A stretch of 64,000 bases of DNA, from positions 4,646,642-4,710,641 of the forward strand of contig CM033116.1 of the NCBI GenBank assembly GCA_019321725.1. The letters run 5' to 3'. A program made the position numbers and the translations under genes. The notes beneath the pieces were generated by a model. That model was not told the origin of the DNA. It worked only from the letters and a program-made list of their open reading frames with translations, and searched no databases. The stretch comes from Paulownia fortunei. Lineage: Eukaryota; Streptophyta; Magnoliopsida; Lamiales; Paulowniaceae. Positions within the stretch are counted from its first letter, which is position 1; each line of letters begins with the position of its first letter. Shown here piece by piece: positions 1 through 11,700 of this stretch.

Positions 1-1074
1 TAAGAGGAAAAAGATACAAGAAGTGTAATCTAGAAATCTTCATTGTGGCATCTATTTGTTAAAATGGCATGCACCCATTTTTTATATCAGTGTTTTAAAT
101 TATGGGATTGGATAACAAGTTTGTTTCTTTTTGTATAAATGAGCCAACAGGGTCACATTTGGTATCATTTTGCAACTTGAGCATGTGTACTAAACAGAGG
201 CTACTGCCTCAGGCAGTCTACTAGCACAGATAAAGCTTACAATCTGTATTTGTCTTGTCAATATGAATTCATAATGTATTTCAGTAAAATGCTGATTCTG
301 GAAAGCATGGACTCTGACATAGTCCTTTTTTTTTTCCCTGCTTGAAACTTCTTTATGCATATAGTCTCAGAAAAGACAGATATCTGTGGGTAGTACATGA
401 AATATTTTTATTATTTCTTTTTCATTTAATATGTGGAATTAAGTTCCTTGGGTCACAAATGTTGGAATTATTGGTTTGTATTCTGAATTTTCGACTCTAT
501 CGCCCTGCTCTGTTTTTTTGCCATGTTAGCATTTGGTTCCAGTTCTAGAGTAATAATTCCATATATGGGATGAGCTTTTGAATATGAGTTTTTCAAGAAG
601 TGCTTATATCTATTGCTAATTGTTTGGTAGAAATGCAGTTAAATGACCATCCAATAGAAATGTAAGAAAAGGAATTTAAAAGCCACAAATAGTGACTCCT
701 CCAAAATGACCTTATTCCAAAAATCCATTCAAAATTAACCACCTAACACGCAACATTTTTACGAATGGATTTTCATATCTAGAAGTTCATTTGGGATGGG
801 TTTCCAAACACCCTCTTTATCTTCCATGCATAGGCTGCTACATTTTGGATATCCCTTGTCTCATAGGGATCAAATTAGAAAGAAGAAAAAATCACAGCAT
901 CATGAAGAAATATGAACTTATGGAAGTATTTTTGTGCCTCAGGGTTCATGTCATGCATTGTTCCTTGAGAGTTTTTTAATGATCAATTTATAATTGAGCA
1001 AACAGGATTGCATCCTATCAGTCAAATAGGCAGTCTTGATTAACATAGTTCAATTTTCAAGTCACAGGTTGAGA
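1..1074. other. AT-rich stretch upstream of the BUD31-like locus
   Basis: No coding region is recognised here; the small ORFs lack family features and codon structure. A pyrimidine-rich CAG at 1064-1066 sits just before the BUD31-like ATG and looks like a splice acceptor. Part of this stretch may therefore be a 5' UTR intron of that locus. This is inference from the acceptor alone. Confidence 0.4.
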
Positions 1075-2497
1075 ATGCCTAAGGTGAGAACAATCCGTAC
1101 AAAATATCCAGATGGTTGGGAATCAATTGATCCCACTCTTCGTGAACTTAATGCTATGATGAGACAAGGTTCACTATATTCAATTCAACAAAACTAATTT
1201 CTTGTTTTGCTGTTTATCCCCACTGCACTGCTTGGATGAACTATTAGCTTCTAACACTTGCAGAATTTTGTACATTGGCAGCTGAGAATGTTCCTCATGA
1301 TGGTAAAAGGAAGCATGAAGCACTGTGGGCTATATTCTGAATTACTCATCAGAAGAGTCGATACATATTTGACCTGTATTATGAGAGAAACAAGATATCT
1401 AGAGAGCTGTATGAGTTCTGCTTGGAACAAGGGTATGCAGACCGTAACCTAATTGCCAAGTGGAAGAAGGTGAGACTACAATGCACAATGACCATTGTGA
1501 AGTTTTTCCTTTTTGTACAGAAATTTGATCATAAAAAGATGGACAAATCAGAAAAAGAAAAAAAAAAAAAAGAGGACATGCTGTCGCAAAAGCCAACAAC
1601 AAAAACCAATTGGGAAAAAAGAAAAATAAAAAGAATGAACTACATCTAAGCAGTTAAATGAAATGAGAGGCCAGCTATATCCACACTCGAAATCTTGCAG
1701 TTTTCCTGTTCAAAGTGCACCAAGTAAGTGCTTAAATATTTCCTTTTTTCTTCCCAAATCCTCTAAACTTACCAGAAGCATCTCCTTCATGGCATGATGA
1801 AATACAATCTCTTTGAAGTTGCAAACTGTCTGGTCCCCTCTCTTATCAATCACAAAGCACATGGAGATGATAATGGGTCCCATTGTCTGCATAACATTGC
1901 AAATGTCAAGGAAAATGGGTTCATCTGCTCTCCTCGCCTGCAATAAGTCAATACAATTGAACCTTTTAAAAACTACGGACCACTTGAAGCTTTTGTCTAG
2001 GAGGGTAATTTGGATTACCAGATGAAGTGGATCACTGAAATGGGCTAGGGTGCTGCCTATGAGCAAGGAAGATAAAGAGAGATTTCCAAGGGCTAACTCC
2101 CTAGCCTAATATCTTGAGAAGTGGAATGCTGAAAATATGAATACATAATGCCTAAAGTTTGAGTAGATTCTCAATCAATTATGAGACTACAACATGGAGG
2201 TCCAAGTGAACTGATCGCGCGTTGTTTGCTTAAACAATCTGCTTTGATGGGCAAGGAATTATGTTATGTGTCTGTTATCGAAAAATGAAAGGTTGTTATT
2301 GTATTTTTAATTTAATTTTCTTTGAGTTCAACTTGCAGCCTGGATATGAACGCCTCTGCTGCTTACACTGCATACAGCGTTGGGATCACAATTTTGCAAC
2401 AACGTGCATATGTCGAGTTCCAAAGCAGCCGAGGGAGGCTGATGTTATAGAGTGTGTGCATTGTGGATGTAGAGGTTGTGCAAGTGGAGATTCTTAG
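1075..2497 (+). pseudogene. BUD31: BUD31/G10 splicing-factor homologue with an in-frame stop
   Basis: Three exons can be traced: 1075-1168, 1282-1469 and 2339-2497. The introns have GT..AG ends (phase 1, then phase 0). The conceptual product would be about 146 residues against the family's usual 145 or so. It begins MPKV, has the YPDGW and REL motifs, then [14 protein letters not shown], and ends with the cysteine-rich block ([31 protein letters not shown]) that binds zinc in BUD31. BUD31 is a nuclear component of activated spliceosomes. Codon 51, inside the conserved LWxIFKIxHQK stretch, is TGA at 1338-1340 instead of a lysine codon. The strongly conserved Pro-Arg after CIQ is changed to Arg-Trp. 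Because introns are kept, this is a duplicated or decayed gene copy and not a retrocopy. A sequencing error or rare stop allele cannot be excluded for the TGA. Family identity is certain; loss of function is likely. Confidence 0.85.
1470..2338 (+). other. Second intron of the BUD31-like locus, with coding-like scraps
   Basis: The interval has a GTGAGA donor and a TTGCAG acceptor. It is about 870 bases long and contains short stretches that read like protein (1750-1935 and 2180-2285 on the plus strand) but are broken by stops and frame changes. I could not assign them to a family. They may be remnants of another gene or chance. Confidence 0.35.
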
Positions 2498-5400
2498 CCA
2501 ATCATGGACCATCTAATTGGAGGTTAGAATCATTATCCAAAATTGTCTGGTCCATATGCTTAATCCATTCCACTGGCTTCGGCGATTGTCTTTTAAATAT
2601 ATTGGGACTTTGATTGATCCGGTGAACGTGACATTACTTACAATCAGGTTGTGTTGCTTGAATATTCATCATGGGAAGAACATATAAAGAATACACTTGT
2701 GGTGAGTCTTAACATATCATGATTAATTTATTATGCTCATAACCCAATAAAAGGCCAAGCCTTGAACAAGGTAGAACATAGATAAAGAGAAAGGACCAAT
2801 AAAGTCCCCTAATCATTTATTTTCCACAGTTTTCTGTATTCTCAGTGAAAGCAAAGAGAGAAAAACAAAAATAGTAGCAATACTGTCTCTATGAAAAACA
2901 ATAGTTCTACTGTCTTAAGAACTGTCTCCTGATGCACTCAACCGATCCCAACTTCGGCACAGAGGTGTTAAGTTCTCATGGGCATTCCGTAGATTATTTG
3001 ACACTATGTTAAGTAATGTTTCTTCCCATTCTTTCGTAACTAGTTGAACTGCGACTGCAGTATTTGCTGATCTGCAGGCGAAACTTATTCTTGGGCAGAA
3101 ATTTCAAAAGATAGGAAGTAAGATATAAAGTTACTGGAAGATGGGCTAGGTCTATTAGTAAGACTCAGTTTCAAGGAAAAAACAACAGTGTCAAGCCCCT
3201 CTATAGATACAATAGACAAATTGAGATCTTAAAGTCAAGAATATCGTTATCCAGGGGCAGCTCAGAAATATTTAAAAAGTAGAAGTTTTCCATCTAGAGC
3301 AGCTTGAAGAGTCAAATAAGAACGGCAGAAATAACAGTGTTGCTGGTTAGAATTAATTATTCGGGTGTTTCATTCTTGTTGTACCAATTATCATGCATGC
3401 ATTTAACTATAGTATCTATTATGAAAGTCATTGGCGATGACAAATTCTTTCTCATTTACCCCTTCATAAAGTTTATTGTGAAACATTTTGTCTGGATATG
3501 TGATGACTTCTGCTTAACCGGTGACTTTAAGTAAAAGCCATTTCATGTGTTTCATGCTTTAAAGGTTGCATTTCATTATGGTGAAATTCTAAATGAACAG
3601 GATGTAATACATCCTGTCCATCCTTGATTAAGGAAGGATGCGTGGTGAAAAACATCATCCCTTGAAATCCAGTGGCCAATAATGTACAGTTGCACATAAT
3701 CCACTATAGAATGACCCATCATTATTTTTATTCGTTTTTTTTTTTTTTTTTTTTCTGGGGTACGATCTTGTTACTCTCGTAACTGTTACCGTGATATATT
3801 AATGTCTACACATAATTGTTGACCATAACCAGTTCACTTGATTTTGAACTATTGTAAATTGTGATATCCGTCGTATGAGATTTTCTTCCAAGTTCTTGGT
3901 GCATATCAGTTGGATACTACCATATTATAACCCCAGGTACTGATAACAGAAGACTTACCAGCACTTGGGGAAAAAACAGTCTTTGAACAGTTCAACTTGG
4001 GAAATTTAGTGACATATAGCCAAACTAAATGCCAGGAGTTTGTTTGGCATCCATCCAGTTGTAAATGTATATGCGTGCGGCACTTCCTCATTTAGCACTT
4101 AAACCGCTGGTTTACCCGCCAACCACTTGGACCATCACTTTATTTGTACCCAAAAAGCGATTATAACAATTAATAACTTTAAAGAGATTTGCTAGATTGA
4201 TTGATAGCGCTAAAGCATCAGTTCTTTTTTTTTTTTTATTATTATTATTATTTTTAATAAAGGGAGGAGAAGCTCAAATCCAAGGGAAGGAAAAAGGAGG
4301 AGAAAAAATTGATTTGTACCTCTGCCCTCACATATTACCTGAGGGGTTAGCTCCGCTACACTATAAGAAATAATAATTTGCTATTATTCAAATTACATGT
4401 GGATTATTGTTGCGCACACAATTTATTAGTGAAAAATAGACACCCTTAAAATTTTATTTCTAGGAAATTGTATCAATGTTGAAAGTTTTATAACTACAAC
4501 AATTTACAAATTAACAATTTGTCAAATAGTCATGCATGCACAAACATATCTTAAAATTTAAAATTTAATTCGAATTTGATTCAATTAATAAAAAAATAAT
4601 AAGATATATATAACAATCAAACTAATCAAACTACTAAAACTCAAGTCGTGCTTTCAAACTCGATTCGACTTATAAATAAAATATATTTAAATATAATTTT
4701 TAAAATTTAATAAAAATTCAAATAAATTAATGTGTTCGCCTTAATTCTTTATATTTTTACCCATAAATCCATGAGTCGTTCTCCAGTAGAAAATTTAAGA
4801 GAAACTTGGGTCATGCTGTTTGGTTATGAAAATGTTTTCACATCTTAATAGATAAAAAATCCTTTTCCTTTTTTTTTTTTTCTTTTTCGGCTTATTTTTC
4901 CCAAATACTTTTTTTTTATTTTCAAAATATTTCCTATCTCTCTCCACCACTTGCTATCCTTTTCAAACTCTACCCTTATATTCTCATAACATAAGATTTT
5001 ATTTGCATACTAAGTTGGTTGAAAATACTTTGAAATTTGTAAATCACATACATTTTCAAAAAATAATTATCACATAAGCCTTTTCACATCAACTAACACA
5101 TGTCCACGATAATGGAACCACAGATCAAACGGATTTTAGTCGTCTAATTATTAAGTTTCAGAATATTTTTTTCTTTCTTTAAAGAAATAAACTTACATCC
5201 AAATATTTTTTCATACAAAAAAATATATGATCAAATTTGAATTATTATTTTTTTAATAAATTAAATTTAAATATTTTTTTTTTATTAATCTAGTCAAATA
5301 TAAAATATTTTAATTTATTATTTTATCTTATTCTAGAGTCTAGGACGATATTAGTGGTTCATACAAGAAAACGCATCATGGTCATAGACCCTAATCGAGG

Positions 5401-8100
5401 TAATGAAATATAATTAAGTGGGCCTACAAAAATAAAACATATATATATATTTATATATATATATATATATATATAGTTCAAAAGGTGACACATATATGTA
5501 CGTCGACATGTCTATCTAGAAGGCGTAGAAAAGGACCAAGTGACCCTTAGTTTTCAAGCTTTAATAGATGTCGTACCGTATATATAGTCAATTATATCCA
5601 AAGACAATAAAATGTAACAATATAAAGGGGTCCCAGTGGGACCTATGGCCTTCTAGACTCAAAACTCGTTGAAATTTAGCATCGCTATAAAATAACTTGA
5701 TTTGTCATCCTTACAATTCAAAAAGTACATAAGAAGACCGAACTTAGATTATGTGTGAAATCATATATTTAGGCTAATATACAACGATATTTATGGTGTG
5801 CCCGTGATCTCATTATGAACACGAGTTTGAATGACTTATAAGATAAAAAAATATATATTTAAATGTATATTAAGAGGTATTTTGTAATTATACGCCGCTA
5901 AATGTTATATCTAATGTCTCGATATAAATAATTTTGAAAAATTAAATAGCCTTTTTTATGCTATTTATGTTCTTTAAATGTGATTATTGAAACAAAACTA
6001 ATTTTTACAAAATTAGCTCTGACAAACTTGATTTTTAAATAATTTTATCTCAAAATTAATTATTTGATCCCCTTGACAAACCCAACCTAAATAACAAACA
6101 ATTATATAAAAGCACAAAATTCGAGACAAAGATTTCTTTATTAGATATATTTGGCATATGTTAATTGTTTGTCACCTCTTGCGCGTAACACGCTTTAAGC
6201 ATACCTTTTATTTATTTTAATCAGCTTTCAATTTTTTGTTATAGAATACCAAATGTAAATATATATATATATACACACTAACTTGTCAATTCCACAAAGA
6301 CTGCAATATTTATTATTTTGTATATGTTATTGTTGGGAATTTAGCAATTGCAATATTAAAATAGTTCAAACTATTTTGACAGAATAAATGGCAGAATAGA
6401 CACAATGGTTAGATTTTTATTTTTTAAAACGAAATTGCTCTACACTTAGTGTTTACACAATATGATAATTGTCTCCCAATAAACAATAATTTTATATTTT
6501 ATGATAGTTGCATTACAAATAACAAGATCGTTGAACTATAAAAGTATTTAAAACTCTAACTTGAGAGGAAGATAAAAAGAGAATGAATGAATGAAAATAA
6601 TGAAATACGTGAATCTATTTATAGTTTTTAAAAAATTGTAGTATCAAATCATGAGTGGGTAAAATTTTCAGTTTGCATCAATATAAGTCGTACGATTGCA
6701 TCCCTGTTCAAAGATCCATACTCTTACAATAAATTTCTTACTAAAAATCAATTTCAACCGTTCGATCGCAACTCTTTTCGAAAATTCACACTCCTTACGG
6801 TCAGTTGTCATGCTAAGGAGCAAAGTGCACGCGAGCACGTGCGGGCTCGTAACTTTTTGATTTAGTTAAAATTAGCCAAAAGACTATTATAGCACGGGAT
6901 TTGTGACTTTTGATATTCCCAACTTTTCATAATCAATAATTTATTTAAGCGATTTACTTTATCCATTAATTTCTCATTCATCCAAAATTAATTTTGGAAA
7001 GGCAAATATACTAAACTTATCTACTCATAAATTATGTTTAATCAAATTATATTTATTTTTATAAAATAAAATTTATTTTATTTATTAGTGAAAATTGGAT
7101 GAAAATTCAATTTTCAATATCAATTTCTTATTTTTATAATATTGTATTCAATGGTAACTTATAATGTTTAATATTGAATATAATACAATACATCGGTTTC
7201 TGGGTTCCATTTCTTGGTTCCACTTAAGATACGACATGACACGCTTATTGATACCCTAAATAATATTTGTAAAGATTTTAAAATACTTTATTAAAGCAGT
7301 ATGCACGTTTTAAACGAAATGGCCACTGATTAGACCTACAGAGCAATACTCTTGCTTCATTTGAACGAATCCCTTCACAGTATGCACTAATTTTTTATTT
7401 TTATTTCTATAAAAGTTAATTAATGCAGTTGTAAAGTATGAACTGTATGATTATTCTTTCTACCTACAGTTAGGTTAGAGAATAAAAACACTTTTATGGT
7501 ACGATCAATAATTCACCAAGTCGTGGGCATTATGGCAGAAGCCATATCTATCGAATAAACAATTAATTTTCGAGTCCTACATTTATTTTAGTTCAATTGA
7601 TATATTAAATTTTGTAAATTAGGACATTCATATTTAGAAAAAAATAATTTATTAGGATAATTTTTTTTTGAACCATAAGAGCGTGATATGCTGATAAATT
7701 ACTTATCTATATATATATAATTTAATAAGTAATTTTTAATTTTTTTCAATATTAATTTTTTAAACCATCGTAATATAGTGTATGTTACTGATATGAATGA
7801 ACAAGTTCATGGGGAAGCGGACGGAGTTAGAAATTTTTGATTGGAGGGTGAGATTAAATATTTTTTAAAACTAATAATTTTAATATATTTTTTAAGTTAT
7901 ATTAAAAATAAATTTATTATTATTGAGGGAATAACATTTTAAAATTTAATAAATAAATGGAGAAAATAATAGGAAGACAAAGACCACCTGGTCCCTTATC
8001 TACCAATGAGGTATAAAATAAATATATTTCTAGAGAAAGAAGAAAAAAAAAATGTGAATAAGCAAAAGAAAGTAGCCCACGCGGAAGCACTGTTTCGTTC
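2498..8100. other. Gene-free AT-rich intergenic region
   Basis: No gene is recognised. The stretch holds poly-T runs (around 3737-3756 and 4867-4880), an (AT)n tract at about 5437-5475 and many A/T-only blocks. The ORFs present are short and show no family features. The part nearest 8100 leads into the ABCG promoter. Confidence 0.6.
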
Positions 8101-8182
8101 AATAAACAATACGACGTCGAAAAGAAGGTTCTGTCAGCTGGTCAGCAAAATACAACCACAGCCCAACTCTCCAGTTCTACTT

Positions 8183-8731
8183 AGTCAAACTCCAACTGCC
8201 ACTGTCAGCATTCCACGTCACTCATGGGCCCACAAAATAGGTAGTCTTTTCGTATCATATTCCCAAGCTTATAACGCCTTTGCAAGCAATGACACACCTG
8301 ATCATTCCCCGTGAATTTTAACAACCACCGCGGGAACCTTTGTTTGTAGTCTAATTTTGACCAGACTTCCCCACGCCCACCCCCACCCCATCAATGTAAG
8401 AGTCGTGTATGTATGTGTGTGTATATATATATGTTCAAAATGTCCACCAAGAAAATATCTGTCAGTGCCCAGTTTCTCATCTATCAACGAAATTGAATGA
8501 TAGAGAAACTGCATGCCACCCAGTTTCATGCTTTTTAACAACAAGAAGAGGAACTAAACGTCGACCATTCTTTTATTCTTTCGGAGTAACACAAAAATCC
8601 TATACATTTGTTAGTCTAGCTCTGTAAGTTGATACTGTGTTCTTATATTTGTGCTAGAAGAAAAGGGCTGCCGCAAAACAAGGTAAAAAGAGTCATCAGA
8701 GAGTGAACAAGAGAAGCTGAGAAATTGATTA
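8183..8731 (+). promoter_or_regulatory. Probable promoter and 5' UTR of the ABCG transporter gene
   Basis: W-box-type cores (TTGAC plus C or T) occur at 8183-8188 on the minus strand and 8359-8364 on the plus strand. A CACGTCA element lies at 8214-8220. A TATATATAT tract at 8422-8430 could act as TATA box about 300 bases before the ATG, leaving a moderate 5' UTR. W-boxes are WRKY-binding sites and are common upstream of pathogen-responsive PDR genes. Motif matches of this length also arise by chance. Confidence 0.4.
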
Positions 8732-11700
8732 ATGGCGGCGGCGTTGGTGGGGGATGATCTGTCTCGGACGACTAGCAGTAACCGGAGCTGGAGGTCGCAG
8801 AGCATAAGGGATGTATGGCAGGGGCCGCCGGATGTGTTCATGAGGAACAGCACGCGGCGGCAGGTGGTGGACGATGAGGAGGAGCTCAAATGGGCCGCCA
8901 TCGAGCGGCTGCCGACGTATGATCGGTTGAGGAAGGGGATGCTGCAGCAGGTGATGAGCAATGGGAGAGTGGTTCACGCTGAGGTGGATGTCACCAACCT
9001 TGGTGCGCAGGATAAGAAGCAGTTGATGGAGAGTATTCTCAAGGTTGTGGAGGATGATAACGAGAAGTTCCTTCAGAGGCTCAGAAACAGGACTGATAGG
9101 TGAAATTTTCAGTATCTAAGTTTATTAATTTGATTCTTGTTTGCTTACAAGAAAGGATTTTGATTATGGTATAAGTGAATTACTGACATTCTTGGATCCA
9201 ATATTTTTGGTTTCAACACATTTTTCCATTATTAGCACAATTTAGGAATTTGATGGGTTGAAATTTTCAAGAAGTTTTATATATTGGGGTTTTGATCTTT
9301 CAACAGGGTGGGGATTGAGATTCCAAAGATTGAAGTGAGATTCGAGAATCTATCCATTGAGGGAGATGCATATGTTGGAACAAGAGCACTTCCAACTCTG
9401 CTCAACTCAACACTCAATACATTAGAGGTATGTTTTCTTCATAAAGGTGCCCTTACTTGGATAACCAGATTCATTTCCTCAAGTTTTAAAAAGATATCTT
9501 TCGACTTGTCTAGTTTGTGACTGAACTAGTACATTCTTTATCACTTGTGTAATTCAACATGGACTAGCTTGGTAAAACAAGCAAAAACATTAGGCTTTTT
9601 ATCCTAGGACATACAAAACAAAGCACCAAGCACCGACAACGTATACCAAGATATTGCATAAAGTATTTCTTTCTTTTCATGAACTATGTAATCTGGTTTT
9701 GCTGTAGTTAAGTATATACTGAATTTGGTTTAATGATGTCATAGGCTGCACTAGGGATGATTGGGCTCTCTCCATCAAAGAAAAGGGTTGTAAAGATACT
9801 TCAAGATGTCAGCGGGATTGCAAGACCGTCGCGGTATGCTTGTGAATCCTGCAGATTTTCCTTTTTCTAATAGTAGAATTAATTTGTCTCTTTATGCCTT
9901 AATCCAATTTCTAACTCTTAAATGAAACAAGAAAACATTCAGCTTCCGCCACTTGATTTTTGGCTTTGGAATGTCCATCATGTGATTTTAACCTAATCCT
10001 CCGGTACTTGTTTTCAGGATGGCACTGCTTCTTGGGCCACCAGGTTCCGGAAAAACAACATTGCTAAAAGCTCTAACAGGAAAAGCTGATGATGATATGA
10101 CGGTATGTTTTTCTATCACCGTTTTCAGGAGTTCTGTTACAATCTTAGTACAAAGTCCGCATATTTATTTGAGAACCCAAAGATAAGCAAAATAAAGGCA
10201 AAAATTGGATCCTCAAAAGTATTTATTTGTCAAGTTCTGTGTTTTCATTTCTTTCCTATATCTATTTGTAAGGTTATTCAAATAAGTTTTCATAGCTGAT
10301 CTTTAATTTCTGAACAGGTGACTGGAAAAATCACCTATTGTGGCCATGAATTTCACGAATTTGTTCCCCAAAGAACTTGTGCTTATATTAGTCAGCTTGA
10401 TCTTCACTATGGTGAAATGACGGTTCGCGAGACATTGGATTTCTCAGGTAGATGCTTGGGAGTTGGGACCAGGTATGAAATGCTGGCAGAGTTGTCAAGA
10501 AGAGAGAAAGAAGCAGGTATTAAACCTGATCCTGAGATTGATGCATTCATGAAAGCCACAGCCATGGTGGGCCAGGAAACAAGTTTGATTACAGATTATG
10601 TCCTCAAGGTCCGTTTGCATTTCATTGTTGTTTAGTTTCCCGTCCAAATTGACAAGCCTAACATGTATATGAATTTCCACAGATCCTTGGATTGGATATT
10701 TGTGCTGATATCATGGTCGGAGATGATATGAGAAGGGGCATTTCTGGTGGACAAAAAAAGCGTGTTACCACTGGTATGTAATTCCACCACAAGTTCTTTG
10801 TGTGCAGTCATAAATTGCACTTAGTTTTAGTGCAATGTTAAATCAAAGAAAAAGATTTCAAGCCAATAATTTCATCTTTGTTCACGAACCTTAGGAATTA
10901 TTGAATTCTATGGGAATGACAACATCCCATGAGTATTCTGGTTCCCTATAGTATGGCATGCTTTACCTAAAAAATACTGATTAAGCAAGGTCATAATTAT
11001 CCTTTCTTGGTTTCAGTATATAACCATTACCATTCTCAGTAAGATTTTGGTTCTGCTAAATGCAGGGGAAATGTTGGTAGGACCAGCGAAAGCATTCTTC
11101 ATGGATGAGATATCAACTGGGCTGGATAGTTCCACCACCTTCCAGATCGTCAAATTTATGAGACAGATGGTTCATATTATGGACATAACCATGGTCATCT
11201 CTCTCTTGCAGCCTGCTCCTGAGACATTCGATCTTTTTGACGATGTTATCCTGCTTTCAGATGGTCAGATTGTTTATCAGGGTCCACGTGAGAATGTTCT
11301 CGAATTTTTCGAGCACATGGGATTTAAATGTCCAGAAAGGAAGGGAGTTGCAGACTTTCTGCAAGAAGTTACTTCAAAAAACGACCAAGAACAGTATTGG
11401 TGTAGAAGGAATCAGCCCTACCGTTATGTCTCTGTACCCGAGTTTGCACAGGCTTTCAACTCTTTTCACATTGGACAACAACTTGTGACAGAACTTAGAG
11501 TTCCATTTGACAAGTCCAGAACCCATCCTGCTGCCTTGGTGAAAGAGAAATATGGTATCTCCAATTGGGAACTTTTCAGGGCCTGCTTCTCTAGGGAATG
11601 GCTCCTGATGAAGCGCAGCTCGTTCGTATACATCTTTAAGACTACACAAATAACTATAATGGCAGTAATTGCCTTGACAGTTTTCTTAAGAACAGAGATG

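Noticed and set aside
1710..2066. Minus-strand ORF of 118 residues
   Set aside because: It lies inside the BUD31-like intron, has no family features, and the opposite strand looks more coding-like.
8006..8314. Plus-strand ORF of 102 residues upstream of the ABCG gene
   Set aside because: Composition is promoter-like, it overlaps W-box and ACGT motifs, and no domain is recognised.
8611..8977. Minus-strand ORFs over ABCG exon 1
   Set aside because: They are antisense shadows of a GC-rich exon whose plus-strand frame clearly matches PDR transporters.
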